A DNA stretch of 64,000 nucleotides, from the NCBI RefSeq assembly GCF_018139145.2, contig NC_059480.1, forward strand, positions 17,732,428 to 17,796,427. Reading direction: 5' to 3'. The stretch comes from Gymnogyps californianus (taxonomy: Eukaryota; Chordata; Aves; Accipitriformes; Cathartidae). Of this stretch, positions 1 to 24,800 are shown piece after piece. The number at the start of each line of letters is the position of its first letter. Position 1 is the first letter of the stretch. The notes under the pieces are model-generated. The model was not told the origin of the DNA. It ran no database searches and saw only the letters and a list, made by a program, of their open reading frames with translations. The position numbers and the translations under genes were made by a program.

Positions 1-2269
1 TCTCTGAAGGGAAGGAAAGCGAGTGGTCAGAGACCAACAGGTGACTTGAAGCACAGTGAAATTATTTTGACAAAATAACAAGAAAATCTGCTGCTGTTTC
101 CCCCCACTGTTTCCATGAACGCTGGGGTTACTTGAACCAGAGACAGAGGTCTGCTGCTTTTTGTGAACTGGATGGTTTCTGCTAGGACCATGGTGGTGAA
201 GTAAATAACTCATACAGAGTGTGCTTGCAAGATGGCACCTTGCAAAACCTAAGAATGACTTGTGTCATACCCTGTGTTTTCACAGAGGCACTCTGGAAGC
301 TGCTGCATTTATAGCACAGATCTTGCCTGAAAGTTAAATGTTTGCTTAAGTGTTTGAAGACTTGGAGCTCAGGGTTGCAAACTCTTTTTGCCTGAGATTG
401 CTTTTGCACACTCCCGTATGTTTGTCTGTTGTTAGGAAATGGTAAATTAATTACTGGAATGGGGGAAACTTGGCAAACTTGACTCGCAGGCATTATGAAG
501 TGAGCGCTGGATGGCTCATGCGGTTCTGAAATGTCCTTGTGGCTGCTCTTCACTGTCACTTTTGTCTTCTCCCCAATATTTTTTTGCCTCCGCACTCACC
601 CAAGATTCTCTTTTCCTGTTCTTAGTGCATTGTGTTAGGTCTAGCAGAGCAGTCTGGGATACTTATATGCATGCAGCCCAAAACCAGTTCAGCTGTGTTT
701 GGCCCTAACACTGTTCATAAGGTATCATCTTGTTGATGCTAGGTGGGGAGAGCGGTATGTTCGCGTGTTATTAAACTGCGTTTGACTCCTTACTTTGGAA
801 CTTTCCTTAACCTGGCGTCATTTGTGCTTGAATAAGTCCAATCACTAAATCTGCTTCTTAACAGCTCTCTTTCACAAAGCCCACCCTTCTTGGTTGCTGA
901 ACAGCAGAGCTTTGCCCAGTGGCCATTACTGAGGACAGTCCCAGCTCGTCCCAAGCAGGAACACTCAGCAGAGACCCTCTGCCGAGGAGAGGGGTGGTGT
1001 TCAGAGGGACATCTGCCCTTTCTCATACCTCGCACTTGCTCCACCTAACGTGTTCCAGCACACCCACTGCACGTGGGTGGGGAGATGTTTTAAATTCCAC
1101 ATGGCTCTTAGGGTATGGAGGCACGCACGTAAGCATCATTCCTGGGCGGAGGGGTCATGCCTCTCTCAGGAATGGCAGGTCAGGAGTGCCATTTGCTGCA
1201 CTGGAGAGCTGCACACTTCAAGTGAGCAAGAGAGATAATGCTGCTCTTTAGTTATAAACTTTGCAAATCTAGCACCCGTTTCTGCAGCAGCTGAAAAGGG
1301 AATGTTTGCTGCCATGCCTTTCTATAAATCCCTGGCTTTGCTTCAGCTGTGTGAAGTGCTGGGCTTCCTAATGCTCCAGGGCCCTTTTGGGAAGGTACAA
1401 TGACTTCAGCTCAAAAGCACAGGTAGCTTACTTCCAGATAGCTGTCACAATTTCTGCCACAAACTGGTTGTCTGTCTGTCTATTCATCACAGAAGCAGTT
1501 CAGCTGAACCACCACTAATTACAACCTGGTACATAAAGTGCCAGAAGTAAGTGTGCCCTAATGTGGTGTCAGCAGCTGCTTCACCATCGGCTGAGTCACC
1601 ACTGCGGTGGGGACAGGGGATGAGAGGGGAGCGTGGTGGCAGCCATCCCAAGGTGAGCTGTCCCCACTGGGGAGCTGCAGCTTGGTCTTACACAAACAAC
1701 AAAGAAAACAGCAAGCCAGCTAGTTATTTAAGTTATGACCATGGGTTGCACCCCTTCCCTCACCCTTATCCTGCTTAAACCTGCTCCTTCCTCTCCTCAG
1801 GATTGTACAGGATGCAGCACACTCACCAGCTGTCTTGGGCGGGGGGAACCAACACAGAAGGGTAGAAGAGTGTTTGCATTCATCAGAATGAGAGCTGGGG
1901 GAGGGCTGAATGTGGACTGGGCATGCCTTAATCCTTAGGTTGCTTTTCAGATGCTAAAATAGCATAATTAGCCTTGTAGTAATGATTTATAACTTGCATT
2001 GCAACTCTTGTGCGAGTTCCTCTCCAGCCAGCTGACTGCTGCATGCTTCTCTCTGCGGAACAGCTCTGAGTTGCATTAAATGATTTAGTATTCCCACCAG
2101 GCACTGTTTGTCAAGCCTTGGCAGCTGATGCCAAATACAACTGGCTAAGCCCCTTGTTAGGTGGCTGTGTCTTTGCGCTGACCTTCTGTACACTGTGCCT
2201 GCTGTTGACTGATTCTGCTTTGGAAGAGCTGAGAAATATCTCTTCCCCCCCCCCTTCATTTTGTTCCAG
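1..2269 (+). other. PCYT1A: Non-coding sequence upstream of PCYT1A exon 2 (probable intron 1)
   Basis: No exon, RNA gene or recognisable repeat seen. A polypyrimidine tract and TTCCAG acceptor end at 2269, directly before the exon with the PCYT1A start codon, so at least the right-hand part is intron. The non-coding first exon and promoter must lie further upstream: there is no CpG island here. ORFs in this stretch are short and resemble no protein I know. Confidence 0.6.
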
Positions 2270-2293
2270 TTCTTACTGGACGTGCTTGGCAAG

Positions 2294-13488
<11,195 letters not shown>

Positions 13489-14720
13489 GCTACCAGCCAG
13501 GATTTGCTGCGAACTGCTAATCGCCGAATCCTAAGTCCGGACCCACTGGGGAACTCTAAATGAGCAAGAGAGCCATAGGAACAGGGCTGACGGTGAGCAC
13601 AGGGCCTTGGAGGCACCCGTTGCTCTTAGCAAGGGCTGCTGCCTGGAAGCACATTCAAACCTCTTCTCCCTTCTCCTCCCCAAATCCCCTTTTTATTGTT
13701 TACGTTCTAGTGGTTTCCAGGGGGAAGATGGTTTTTATATTTTAAGAAAATACTCTTTTAAAGCGCAAAGAATAGCACTCAAGTGTGGCTTTTGTTTTGG
13801 TTTCTTTTCCCTCGTTAAACCTCCAGGCAAGAGGGAGAGTGGGAAGACCCATCTGTCTCTTCTTTCCTTCAGCTCCTCTGTCTTGTTCCCCCCACCCCCA
13901 GGCAGTATCCGTGCTGCTGCCAAACGAAAGACCCCCTTGGTTCCTCAACCAGCGTGACCTCGAGAGCACGCAGGAAGCGGTGGTGTAAAGAGGCTTCCAG
14001 GAAATAGAGACATCTCTGCTGCGCTGGAGCCGATAGGATTCTATCCAGCAGACCCTGTAGTGCCCGCACGCCTCTTAGCTGAGCTTCCCAGCGTGTCGCA
14101 GTGAGGACATGCTGGGTAGGGGGCTACCAGCTTAGCACGCAGGAGTTACACCCTGGAAGAACTCGCAGCACCATAGAGTTGCACACCCCGTAAGCGCGCA
14201 GCATTCGCAGCTCCTAATCGTACAGGGGCTGCGGGGGAAAGGCCTTTCCAGCTAATCTTAACAAGAGCACTAAATCTTAAGCTAAAATTCAGCCCTCACT
14301 TGCTGTTGGAGAGAAGAGAATGAATCTTTGCTTCGGGGCACTTGCTGTCTGTGCGTTTCCTTGGGTGTGTGAGAGCCCAGGTAGGAAATGAGTGTGTGTA
14401 CTCCTTTGCAAAGTTCCTTGTCCCAGTCTCTGGTGTGTAATAAGTTGTACTGTCTGTCCAAATGGCCCCTCAACACTGTGCTCTGTGCGTGTTTGTCTGT
14501 GTTTCAGTTGCTGTGCTCTAAGGGCTGGAGCAGTCCTTTACACTGGTGCCATGAAGTCGCTGCTATAAGGACAAAACGTGAATTCGTACAGCGAGTTTGC
14601 TGTCCGTGTTGGTGTGTGCAGCTGGACAGATGAAGGGCACGTTTTACCCCAGTGAAGGGTCCCGGTCCCGTGTGACAGTTACCTGGCTTGCGCAATAAAT
14701 GCACAAATCAGTGCCCGCTT
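13489..14720 (+). terminator. PCYT1A: PCYT1A 3' UTR and polyadenylation signals
   Basis: Sequence after the PCYT1A stop contains AATAAA at 14694-14699 and again at 14842-14847. Either would give a 3' UTR of about 1.2-1.4 kb. Further AATAAA motifs near 17.03 and 17.38 kb could serve longer transcripts, but nothing in the sequence shows that they do. The chosen end is an inference from the first good signal. Confidence 0.55.
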
Positions 14721-14849
14721 ACTCCGCTCCTTGAGGCAGGCCAGAAAGAGCATCAGAGAGCGCTGCAGCTTTTTAAGATTTTAAACAAGTATTCTGCTCG
14801 TTTGAAACCATGGTCCAAGTCGTGCCTGCTGTCGTGTCTGTAATAAACA

Positions 14850-17800
14850 CTGAGCTTTGCGGCCTGTGGCTCCCTGCGGGCAGTTGCCCTCCCCATGCTG
14901 CACGCCTGTGCACAGAGCAGGTCGGTGCACTGTGTTCCGGCAGCCAGCGCTGGAGGGAATGGACTTGCTGTCGCATAGCTGTGAAGCTCCCGCTTGCTTT
15001 TTGGTTCGGGTTTGCCTGTGATATCCATTGTCTCTGGGTGGAGCTGCTGGGCTGAGTTGCCTGTATCCTGCAATGCTGGGAGCAGAGGACGGCTCAGAGC
15101 CCGGTCAGCAATACTGCAGGGAGGTCTTCAGAGTGGGATGCGAGGCTCAGGGAGCAGCGGGTGCAAGGAGGCAAGTTGTGAAGTGCTGCCACAGGCTCTG
15201 CACGGTGCGATGCTTCCAGGGGATGCAGGGGCCCTGTGGTAGGAGCAGGCTGCCGCTTCTTTCCAGCTTTTATCTTACTGATCCTTTGTCACACTGCCCA
15301 AAGGGCTTGACAGAGACTCTGTGCTTCTGTTGAGGCCAGAGCCGGTATGGGAAAGGGTATTTTGGGGATTCCTCATCTGCCACTTGGACCTCTCTCAGCA
15401 GGGGTGTGCACGGCTCTGGGAGCGTGGCTGGCTGCTATGGATTTTAAGCTGTAAGGAGCAAATAATGGTCACTTGGTACAAGCCAGTTGTTAATCCCTTG
15501 GTTTATGAGTAGTAGAGCACTTACTTTATATCGCCCACATTCTCTCTTCCCTCATCTTCCCCACCTTCCCTTCCTCACCCTTCCCTCAGTATGGGTGTTG
15601 CATTGCTTTCCCGAGCCGGATCACGAAGGCCAGGCTGCTTTAGAGCCTTACTACTGTTTTAAACACAAGTTATGCAACAGTGTTCTGTAAATTTGGGTAA
15701 CAATGGTGTTTTGGATGGTGGTTTGTTCTGCAGAGACCTTAATGTATTTCTTGGTCTCTCTGCAAAAGCTGGGGTGCTTGCTAAGAAGCCAGCCATGGTT
15801 TTACATGTAGCTTGGAATAACAAAGCTGTTTCTTGTAACCAATAATCCCTGCTTCCTCCTTGCACTTAAATTAAATTGGACACTCGAATCCCAGACTAGT
15901 TGTCTTTTTGTTTTCCTTTGTTTTTTTGTTTCCTCCTGGATTGCTGGACCAGCCTCATCTCCAGCACTGCCCTGTCCTATCAGGAATAGGACAGAGCTTG
16001 ATCTTTGGGCAAAACATGTGAGCCAAGTTCTCCAGGAACATCTTGTTACCTGCAGATATACGCAGTGCTGCTGCTTCAGGGCTGTCCTGCACACCCCTAA
16101 CCCATCCCACACTTTCAAAAGAAGCATCTGGAAGAGACATGCTTGAATTAAGCATGAAGTAAGAGGTACAGTGGAAAAACAAAACTTTACTAGCATGCAT
16201 TGAAGAACGTGTGGAGTTTCGTGCTGCTAAATCCAGAGCCCTTGACTCCTGCAAGACAGCCCTACCTCAGTTCCCCTATAGATCTGGGGTGTGAGGCTGC
16301 TGGTACCAGCAGCCAGCCCCTGGGAGAGGATTTTCTGATGGCAAAGAACAGCAGCAGCAGGGCAAAGCTGAAAGGTGCCAAGGATGCTTATAGAAGCAAG
16401 ACATGAAGAGCGTGGCACTTTGACAGCATATTGCTTAGAGCTGTAGGAGAAGGTCTTTAAACTCTTGAGAAAATTACAGCACACACCTGCACTGACATGA
16501 TTTTGTGGATTTTATAGAGGGTTGGGACTTTATTGTGCGGTCCGGTTCTTGTAACAAGAGGCAGGTGCTGTAGCAGCGAATACACTTGGCAGTAGCGGTG
16601 ACTTTGGTGGGACTGACCCTGCGTCTTGCCCCCTGCCCTCAGGGTGGGCTTCTCGCTGCCAAGGGCTCCCTGGTGTAAAGGTGTGGGTTTCCTACCTGCC
16701 GCAGGTGAGGAGCTGGGTCTGGTTGTCTGATGGGGGTGGGAACGAGTCCCATATTTTGCTGCTTGCCTGGGTGTTGCTTCTTGGCAAAACCATGAGATTG
16801 CTGGGTCCCAGCGCTTCTGCTGGTGCCTAGAAAGCTGTATTGGTAACAGCTGTGTACTGTTGCCAGCAGTCTGTCAAATTTGGCAGTCTCATAACGAATC
16901 ACCAGCGCATCTTCCGGCTGAGCAGTTTCGCTTTGAACGCAGTCACCTGCAAAAAGCTCTGAGTGACTTTTCCACCCCTCCTCATGGGACAGAAAACTTG
17001 CTTTTTCCCCAAAATGAATCAATTAAATAAATAAAAGTTGGGAGCTTTGGCTTTCTGACTCTTTCCTTCCCCAACGTGTCACACTGGCCAGAGGTATTAT
17101 GGTGGGAGGGTGCCAGGGTGCAGGTCAGGGGAAGCTTCGGTGGTGCCCAGCAGCAGGCTCTGGTCTTAATGCTGATGATCTGGTATCTGCTGCCCATCTC
17201 CGGCTACGCTGCATCACCCAGTCCTGCCGTCGCCTCCAGCCCCGCAGCAGCAGCTGCTTCGAGCTGGCTCTTCCCGGTCAGTGTTTGCTGTGCTGGTGTC
17301 TCTGTATGGGTCTGTGTGCGCACTGTGTATCTTACAGGCTTGTTCTGGAGTTTTGGTTTGGCTTTTATGTTTAGCCAAATAAATGCACAGTCATTTTACT
17401 CAGTGTGTGCCAGATCCCTTCTGCCGTCCTAGCACAGCCAGCTCCCGTCGTCGTTTCCTCACCTGCCATCTTAGTGGTTTGAGTGAGAAGATGCTTCAGT
17501 GGGGGTCAAAAGATTACCCAGTGGTTTCTGCAAGTCATCATCGCTCCTGATGTCCATCCTCACCTCTGTTGTAGGTGTAGAGTGGATACTGCTACTGGAG
17601 CAGATCCCGGGCAAGGCTGGTTAAGGCAGCATTAACTAATTGCCTGTGTTATGAAGGTGCTTCAAGGCTCCTTTGCCTGGCCCCAGGCTGGCAGGTGTGG
17701 ATGCTCCTGCTGTGTTCTTGGGATCAGCCACTGCTGTGGAGGACATGCCCCAGGGACGGGCCAGGCCCATCCAGAGGTCTCGGGAGAAAATGCCGCTGCC

Positions 17801-17990
17801 CTGGCATTGCCTTGGCTGTCAGACCCCAGCCAGCAGCACCCAGAGGTCAGTGTCATGGCTGGGTGCTGGGCACCCCATGGCAGCCCCATGGGCTGGGCTC
17901 CATCCTCCTCCCTCTGTCTGGAGTCATCTCCCACCCAGCCTGGGCAGGAGACGATCTGAGCCCAGTCACCCACGCAAGACTTGGGTACAA
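14850..17990. other. Intergenic spacer between convergent PCYT1A and SLC51A
   Basis: No exon with protein similarity, RNA gene or clear repeat was recognised. AATAAA motifs near 17028 and 17382 on the plus strand could be distal PCYT1A signals. Open frames here are short and look random. Confidence 0.5.
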
Positions 17991-17997
17991 ATTTATC

Positions 17998-18003
17998 TTT
18001 ATT
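17998..18003 (-). terminator. SLC51A: SLC51A polyadenylation signal (AATAAA on minus strand)
   Basis: TTTATT on the plus strand reads AATAAA on the minus strand, about 230 bp past the SLC51A stop codon. It is the first canonical signal downstream and predicts a short 3' UTR ending near 17980. Confidence 0.75.
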
Positions 18004-18229
18004 CAGTGCCAGACAAGAGCCCCCTCAGTTGGAGGCAGCTTCACGGATCCCTTTGGCTTGCGGCTTTCAGGTTTCAGACCCTCTCACCCCACACCGAGAT
18101 GTACTTTCACCCTCTGCCTCCTCTGCTGCCGGCAGCTCCCCAGGGCTGGAGGAGGAGGAGATGGTTGTACAGGGCAGACCAGCCCCTCACCTCGCTCTGC
18201 CCCTTGGCAACCCAGCTGCTCCCTCCTGC

Positions 18230-20615
18230 TCACGGCTTGACGTCGGTGTCTGCGGGTGCGAAGCTGATGGGCTGGTAGCCCGGCTTGTCATCCTTCTTGC
18301 GGTAATACATCCGCGTCACCACTGCCAAGATGAAGGTTTGCGGGATCAACAGCTGCAGGTTCATCTCTGGAAGAGGAGAAGGGTCATTTGAAGCCACCTT
18401 CATCCACCATGCCCATTCCCCACGCCCCGCTGTGCAATGGAGGGGCTCAGCTGGGAGCACGCAACGCTGCTCCCCCGTCTCCCGACTTACGCTGTGACCT
18501 GGCCTTGGAAGAGAAGGGCGGCGAGCAGGCGATGTTGCCATTGTTGGCCAGGATGCTGAAGATGGCAGGCTGCAGTGCCGTCAGGAGGAGGAGGACCTGC
18601 AACCACCAACACCCGAGGTGGTGGGGGCCGTGCCGCTGTCAGGCTCCTGCCCTTCGCCTTCCCTGCTCTCCCTCAGCCAGACCTGGCTGTCGCCCACCAG
18701 CGGCTCCTGCCCCGCCATCTCCCCCCATACTGCCTCATCCCGTTCGTGCCGGAGGAGCCCCTCACCTAGGGGGGAGCCGGGCAGGATGGCGGCTCACCTG
18801 GAAGCAGGAGAACTTGGCCTTGATGTTCTGCTCAGTCAGGTGCAGCCGGGCCTGCCGGAAGAGGATGCCCAGGGCCCACAGTCCAAAGAGGGTGGAGGCA
18901 CCGAGCACGGTGTTGATCCAGAGGGCCACGCTCTCCGCCGAGATCTGGGGGGGAACACACAGAAAATGTGCCTGGGCTGACAAAGCTGCTGGGCAAGACG
19001 AGGGCTGGTGGAGGCTCCCCATCCAGGACGTCACCCTGCCCATCCCCATGCCCTGGCACTCACGTCAGCAGGGTTGTAGTTCCCGTCAGTGGCCAGGACC
19101 AGTCCCAGGAAGACGGCGACCACCCTGCAGAAGGCGTACTGGAAAGTCCCCAGCATCAGCAGTTGAAGCTTTCTCCTGGGACAGTGAGAGAGACAGGTAG
19201 CACCCTGAGGTCCCTGAGGCCCTGCCCAGGGACTTCTCTTCCACCCCAGCAGAAGCAGGGGGTGAAAGCCCTCCCCAGGGGCAGGGGGTTACCCCGGCTC
19301 TCCCTTACTTGCTCATGGTGATTCGGGGCAGGCAGGGGCAGCAGCAGCAGCAGGGCCCAGTGCTGACCACCATGGGCACGTCCTTCAGGGTGCTGAGCAC
19401 CGCCTCCTTCCCCCCAAAGCCCTCCACCATGACCAGCATCAGGAGGTAGAAGCAGATGGCAAAGTACCTGGGGAGGAGGAGGAGGAAGGCAGGTCAGGCC
19501 CCGTGGACTCCCCGGTGCCCCTGCCCCGGGTTTGGCAATACTCACGTTGTCGTAGCCATCTCCACCACCATCATGGAGCGCGGGATCCACAGCCCGAAGC
19601 AGCTGACCACAGACACAACCTGGGAGAGACACGAGCTTGGCACACTGATGCTCCCCCCTCCTGTAGGCTAGCACCCCTTGGGTGGCCCTGGCCCCCCGGG
19701 GTGATGCTCCCCACCACCACCACACCCCAGCTCACCGTAGGGGCCGAGCTGCTCCAGCGGAGGGTCTTCATCTTGATGGGGCAGCGGATCTTGCGGGTGA
19801 GGTAGAAAGCCTCTTCCACGAAGATCGCGACCGACAGCAGCGTCATGATGGTGGCGAGGCCCATGATGGTGAGTTGGGCTATGTCCAGCTCTGGCGGGGA
19901 GGGGTGAGAAGCCAGCTCCATCCCATCCTGTCCCCCCTGGGGCCACCACAGCAGGGAGCTGCCACCTGACCCACCACTCCACGGGTTTGGGAAGCCCCTT
20001 GCCACATCCTCAGCATGTCTGGCCGTGCCAGAGCTGGTGCTCCTGCCCCACTGCTCCTGTGTCCCATGTCACCTGCCCCGATGCTGGCCCTCCCTGGGCT
20101 GCCCCCATCCGGGCAGGCAGGGCTATGGGGTGGGAGGCTGATACCCTGGCAGCACCCCGCTGCCTCCCCTTCCTCGGGGCTGCTCCCTGACTGCACCCGC
20201 CGCAGCCTCCCTACCTCCTTCATCCCTGTCCTGCTCCTGCCAGTGGCAAGAGGAGGGTCCCCCCCACCCAGTCCCCCCACCTACGCTGCAGCAGCTGCCT
20301 GGAGGTGGGCGGCAGGGAGAAGCAGGCTGCTGGCACACTGAAGTTCCTGATCAGCATCTCCACCAACGGGCGGGGGAACCTACGGAGAAGAAGAGGAGTG
20401 CTGCACGGGGCCAGCAGGGACACGGGGGCACCCAGCCCCGCAGGGTCCCCGGGGTCCCCTGGCTGGCTTGCCTCATCCCCAAGCGCCTCCCTTCCTTTAC
20501 AGAGGGAATAACCCAAAATCCTGCTCCAAAAAGTTGGATTTGCCCAGCTGCAAGGTGGCATGGGGGTCCCCAGCACCCACCTGGGATCCTCTGCCAGCTC
20601 CATGGTGGGGTCCAT
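18230..20615 (-). CDS. SLC51A: Organic solute transporter subunit alpha (OST-alpha), 9 exons, complete
   Basis: With OST-beta (SLC51B) this forms the basolateral facilitative exporter of bile acids, steroid sulfates and related solutes in gut, liver and kidney epithelium. Exons in transcript order: 20581-20615, 20285-20379, 19736-19890, 19546-19619, 19309-19467, 19064-19175, 18798-18944, 18491-18596, 18230-18366. All have GT/AG borders on the minus strand and join in phase to 1020 nt (339 aa; human 340). Landmarks: a short extracellular N-terminus with a conserved SVPAACFSLPPT block; seven predicted membrane segments beginning about residue 55; the family segment CPIKMKTLRWSSSAPT; a cytoplasmic cysteine cluster PCCCCCPC (158-165), a likely palmitoylation site by analogy with the family; and a conserved TRMYYRKKD before the C-terminus. 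Start is the first ATG (MDPT); a second ATG four codons on is possible. It overlaps nothing and runs head-on towards PCYT1A. Confidence 0.96.
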
Positions 20616-23600
20616 CCTGCTCTGCTCCTCCCCAGCTCCGTCCCAGCAGCTGCTTGGCTGCTCAGCACCGCCTGCCTTGGCTTCCCTCGCTGGCCCGTGG
20701 GGTCAGAGTCCCCAGGGCAGGGACCGCAGGGAGGCTGCCGCACCTCGTTCCAGTTTAACCAGCAGCCTCCGGCACTCCCCTCCTTCTCCCACTGCTGCAG
20801 GCGCCCATTGGCGTGCCCCGACACTGTCCCGGCCCCACCGACTGCCTCGGCCGGACGGTTATTGACCCGGGGTGCCGGGGGAGGCGGTTATCACCCATGC
20901 TGGTGCGCCTGTGCATCCCCAAAGCTTGGGGAGCAGGGTACCTGTGCTGGGGTGATGCTGCCTACACACCCCCTCAGGCAGCCCGGAGACGGGCTTGTGG
21001 TGCCGGGGGTCCCCACGGTGCCATGCAGGGTCCAGGACCCAGCATCCTTGTGTCCCCTCAGCAGCAGTGGCTGGGTGGGAGGCGATGCGGCAGGGCGTGG
21101 GAAGCCTGCCAGACCCTGCACGGCTCTGCAGGCCATGTGAGGAGTTTGCAGTGGCTCAGCTCCCAGCAGCCCGGGGCTGAGCCCTGCTGAGAGCAGCTCC
21201 CACAACACTAGAGGGCAGGGCTGGCCCAACGCTCAGCACCCAAGCTCAGTGCCCCGGCCTCTTGGGACAGAAGCAGAGCCCAGGCCCGGGGAGGGGGACG
21301 GTGGAATGGAGGGGGCACACTGATTGGGGAGCTGAAGCATTAGGCATGGGGAGCCGTGTATCCTTGTCCTAGATGGATCCCAGCATCCTCATGGGTCCCA
21401 GGGGTGCCCACAGCTCCTGGTGTCCTCCCAGCACCCCAAGGAAAACGAGCGCTGGTTTGTACTGGGTCCCCAGGGACCTTTGAGCCCTGACCCTTTGCCC
21501 CTCTGGCAGTGGGCTCCTGCTGAAGCCAGAGTGGCACCAGCACCCCAAATGGGTCCCCTGCACCCTGCCATGGGAGCAGGATGCTGCAGTTGTCATGGGA
21601 ATGGGATACAGGGTGGGGCAGGGGGGGATTGCTGCAGTTGCCGTGGGAATGGGATGGGGGGAGGAGAGGGATGCTGTGGTTGCTATGGGAATGGAATGGG
21701 GGGATTTGCCTAAGTCGGTCCCACTATGCCTGCACACGCGTGCACGGGGGGCTCCATCACTGTATACACTCCCCTTTCCATCCCCTCTTGGTGTCGGATG
21801 CACCGGTGACACCCAGCAGCCCTGACCCACCTCCACCTGCATTGAGCCCCCAGCCCCATCACTGTGCCCAAGCACACCCCGTCCCACCCTGCGTGGGGCC
21901 AGGACATGTCCGTCACACCGTTCTACTGTGGACAGTGCGCTGTGGGGCTGGGTGTCACCACCCCGGAGCTGTCCCCCAGGGACACGGAGGGCTCTCGCCC
22001 CTGCAGCCCACGGCCCTAAGCCCTCCCTGCGCCAGCAGGACAGGACGTGCCTGCGACTTGCTTGCTCCAACCTGCCCTGGGAGCTGGCGGAGATGAGTGT
22101 GGAGAGAGGAAATGCAGCAGGATGGGGTAGCCCAGGGTACCCTCAACTTCTCCCCTTATTCCAGCCCCTGTCCACGCTTGGGGTGGTCCTGGGGCCACCA
22201 GGGTCCATGGCCACCCTTCTCCCTCAGTCACCCTTCTCCACACAGGCTGCTACCACGGCCAAAAGCTGGCAGGACGGGCAGGAGCCAACAGCAGGTGAGC
22301 AGCCCCTGGCATGGGCAGGACGGGGGGGCCACGCAAGGCTCCGGGCAAGCCCCACCAGCTCGACCTCAGCCCCAGACCCGCGGGATGCTCTAGGGCAGAG
22401 CAGCACTGGGCACGGGGAGCCCCTTTCCTGCCAAAACCCCTTCAGCAGAGAAGGAATATGGAGCACCGAGATGGGAGCCACGCACCCACTGGCCCAGGGC
22501 AGGGGTGGTTTGAAGGCTCATGGCCCCCTCGGCATCAGGGTGGCTGTTTTGCCCTGAGGTGCTGGTGGAGGGCCCAGCAGCAGCGCTTGCAAATCTCCCC
22601 ATTTGCTCTGTTAGCTTTTTTATTTTAAACAAAACTGTTTGACCATCGAAATCCTGCCCAAAAGAAAAAGCCAAGTGGACCCTCTTGGTGTGCCTGCATC
22701 GCCCACGCTGCTGCTTTGTCAGCGTTCCCCAATACTTGGAAAAGCGCTTGAAATGCAAATATTTGCACAGGTTTTTAGACAGTTTTCCACTCGTCTCTAA
22801 TTCCCTGCGGTTATGGCCAGAGGGGCCGACCCTGGCAGGCACGGCAGGCTCCCAGCCGACCACCACCAGCTTCCCCATGGCCAGGACATGGTAGGGAAGG
22901 AAAATCCTCATTCAAAGCACTGGTAGGAGCTGGTAGGAGGCCAAACCACGTTCCTCCTCACGCTCTCCTCTCCCACCCAGAGCCTGGGGCTGTGGTGGAC
23001 GGCGAGGATGCTGAGGAGCGAGAACCTCACACCCAGCTCAGGCTGTGGTCCAGCCGGACAAGCAGACAATAAAGATCTTCACCCCGAGCTTTTGGTGATC
23101 CATGGTCACTGCTGTCCCAGGACACAGAGAGATGGACCCTGCTCAGTGGGATAGAGCGGCCAGGACGCTCCCTCTCCCAAGGAACATCGCTTGCTCTGCC
23201 CAGTCCCTGTGCCAGGCAGGACCAGCACCCCGAGAGCAATGGGACCCTGTGGTGTGGGGGGATGCCTGGCACCCACCTCTGGGGGAAACCACACTCCATG
23301 GGCACCTCATCGTAGGGATGCCCACGCTTTGCATGACCACAGATGACCCTGGTACCCCCCACCCCAGGGGTTTAGGGGAGAGGCGGCATCCCCACCCCGC
23401 TGGTGTCCCGGCAGCATCCCGCCGAGCCACTGGAAGCAGGAGGGTGGGCGCGACTCAAGAGAAATAAATAAAACGTGGAGGTCAACCAGACTTGTGAAAG
23501 GGACAGGAAAGCCTTTCCCAGGGCGCCGGCCCTGTCTGGCCGCCCCCGGCACCCGCAAGCTTTGCCCTCGTGAGGAAACCGCCGCTGAGAGTTTGGTGGA

Positions 23601-24795
23601 AGTGGATGGGGGGGCCGGATCTTGCTGGCGGTCACGCGAGGCTGCTGCCACCATCTGCCTTCACACGCCCCGCCACAACTCACAACCGCCCAGCACGACA
23701 GCTTCGGCCAGACCCCTGCAAATCTGGCAACGTCACTCTCGCTGCCGGGCTGGAGAGGGGTCCCGGGCCCCTTGAGCATCCCCCTGCAACGGTCAGCATG
23801 GGGCCGTGGCAATGCCCCCAGCCCTGGCCCCAGCACGGCAGGGATGGGGCTGGCTCCCCTCTGCCCCAGGCCCGGAGCTGCCCCGCTGATAAGGATGGCG
23901 GGGAGCCCTGCCCATGGCTGGCCCCACAGATAAGGCCCGTGTGCTCCCCATCGATTGCCCCGGGAGGCAGCCGGTGGGGCAGGAGCCACCATCCCTGGAG
24001 ATATGGCCAGGAGGGAGCAGCGAGCAGGGGCTACTGCAGGGGTGTGAGACACCGGGCCCCTGCGGGTCCCCTTCTCTGGGCAGGGGAAGGCTCCCTGGCT
24101 CCCCTGAGAGCACAGCTGGGGTGGCACAAGGTGTGGACCCCCTGGCAGAGCAATAGCACCCCTCAAATCCTCCCCTTCCCAGCGGGGAGCGGTCCCTCTG
24201 CCACTGGAAAACATCTCCCAGCGCCCTGCAAACCCACAGGGCTGCCTCACAGGCTCGCTGCGAGGCAGGGTCAAGGACCCCACTGTGCCTCAGTTTCCCC
24301 ATCTGTCAAATGGGGCAAGAGCCCTGCAGCACGAGGGCAGACAGGGCTCAGTCTCTCATCGCTCCAATGCCCGGGGAGAGACCTATGCCTGGTGTTATTT
24401 ATAGACTGAGCTGGCATTTCAGATGGGGACATGCTGCCCTCGGAGCCAGCCGGCTGCCTCCAGTCTCTGCCTCAAGGTCATTGGGAGAAATGCCGGCCTC
24501 GAAGGGGCTCGGTGGGATAGGAGTCCTGCTGGCCTCAGCCTCCCCTCCTGGGCAGGGAAAATCCTGCTTCTCCCAGCACGAGGGGGTAAGGATCATTCCT
24601 GTCAGAGACACCAGCCCCGAGCCCCCTGCCCAGCTGCAGGTGATGGGACTCAGCAGTGGGGTGGCCGTGGGGCAGTGATGGCAGGGTGAGACTGGAGGCG
24701 TGCAGCACACTGAGGGTGTCACCCCCAGTGTGGGCTGCATCACCCGTGTCCCCCCCGGGGCAGGAGTGCAAAGGAGGGCTGGGTGTTTTCGCTAA
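20616..24795. other. SLC51A upstream region and intergenic DNA
   Basis: GC-rich, CpG-moderate sequence directly upstream of SLC51A should hold its promoter, but I see no clear TATA box and no perfect inverted-repeat-1 FXR site. A perfect TCAAGGTCA half-site (LRH-1/SF-1/ERR type) occurs at 24472-24480, nearly 4 kb from the start codon; its use is unproven. The many open frames of 80-300 aa are low-complexity products of GC-rich DNA and match no family I recognise. Confidence 0.45.
21581..21710 (+). repeat. Short minisatellite, three units of about 40-50 bp
   Basis: Three diverged copies of a unit containing GCTGCAGTTG...TGGGAATGGGAT begin near 21581, 21631 and 21671, separated by G-rich spacers. 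It is a local tandem duplication with no coding interpretation. Confidence 0.7.
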
Positions 24796-24800
24796 CCAGA

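Noticed and set aside
20700..20715. GGGTCAGAGTCCC considered as an FXR inverted-repeat-1 site upstream of SLC51A
   Set aside because: The second half does not match TGACCT/TGACCC, so it is not a credible IR-1.
23372..24409. About 300-residue open frames on opposite strands
   Set aside because: Mutually overlapping, GC-driven, with no recognisable domain or promoter.
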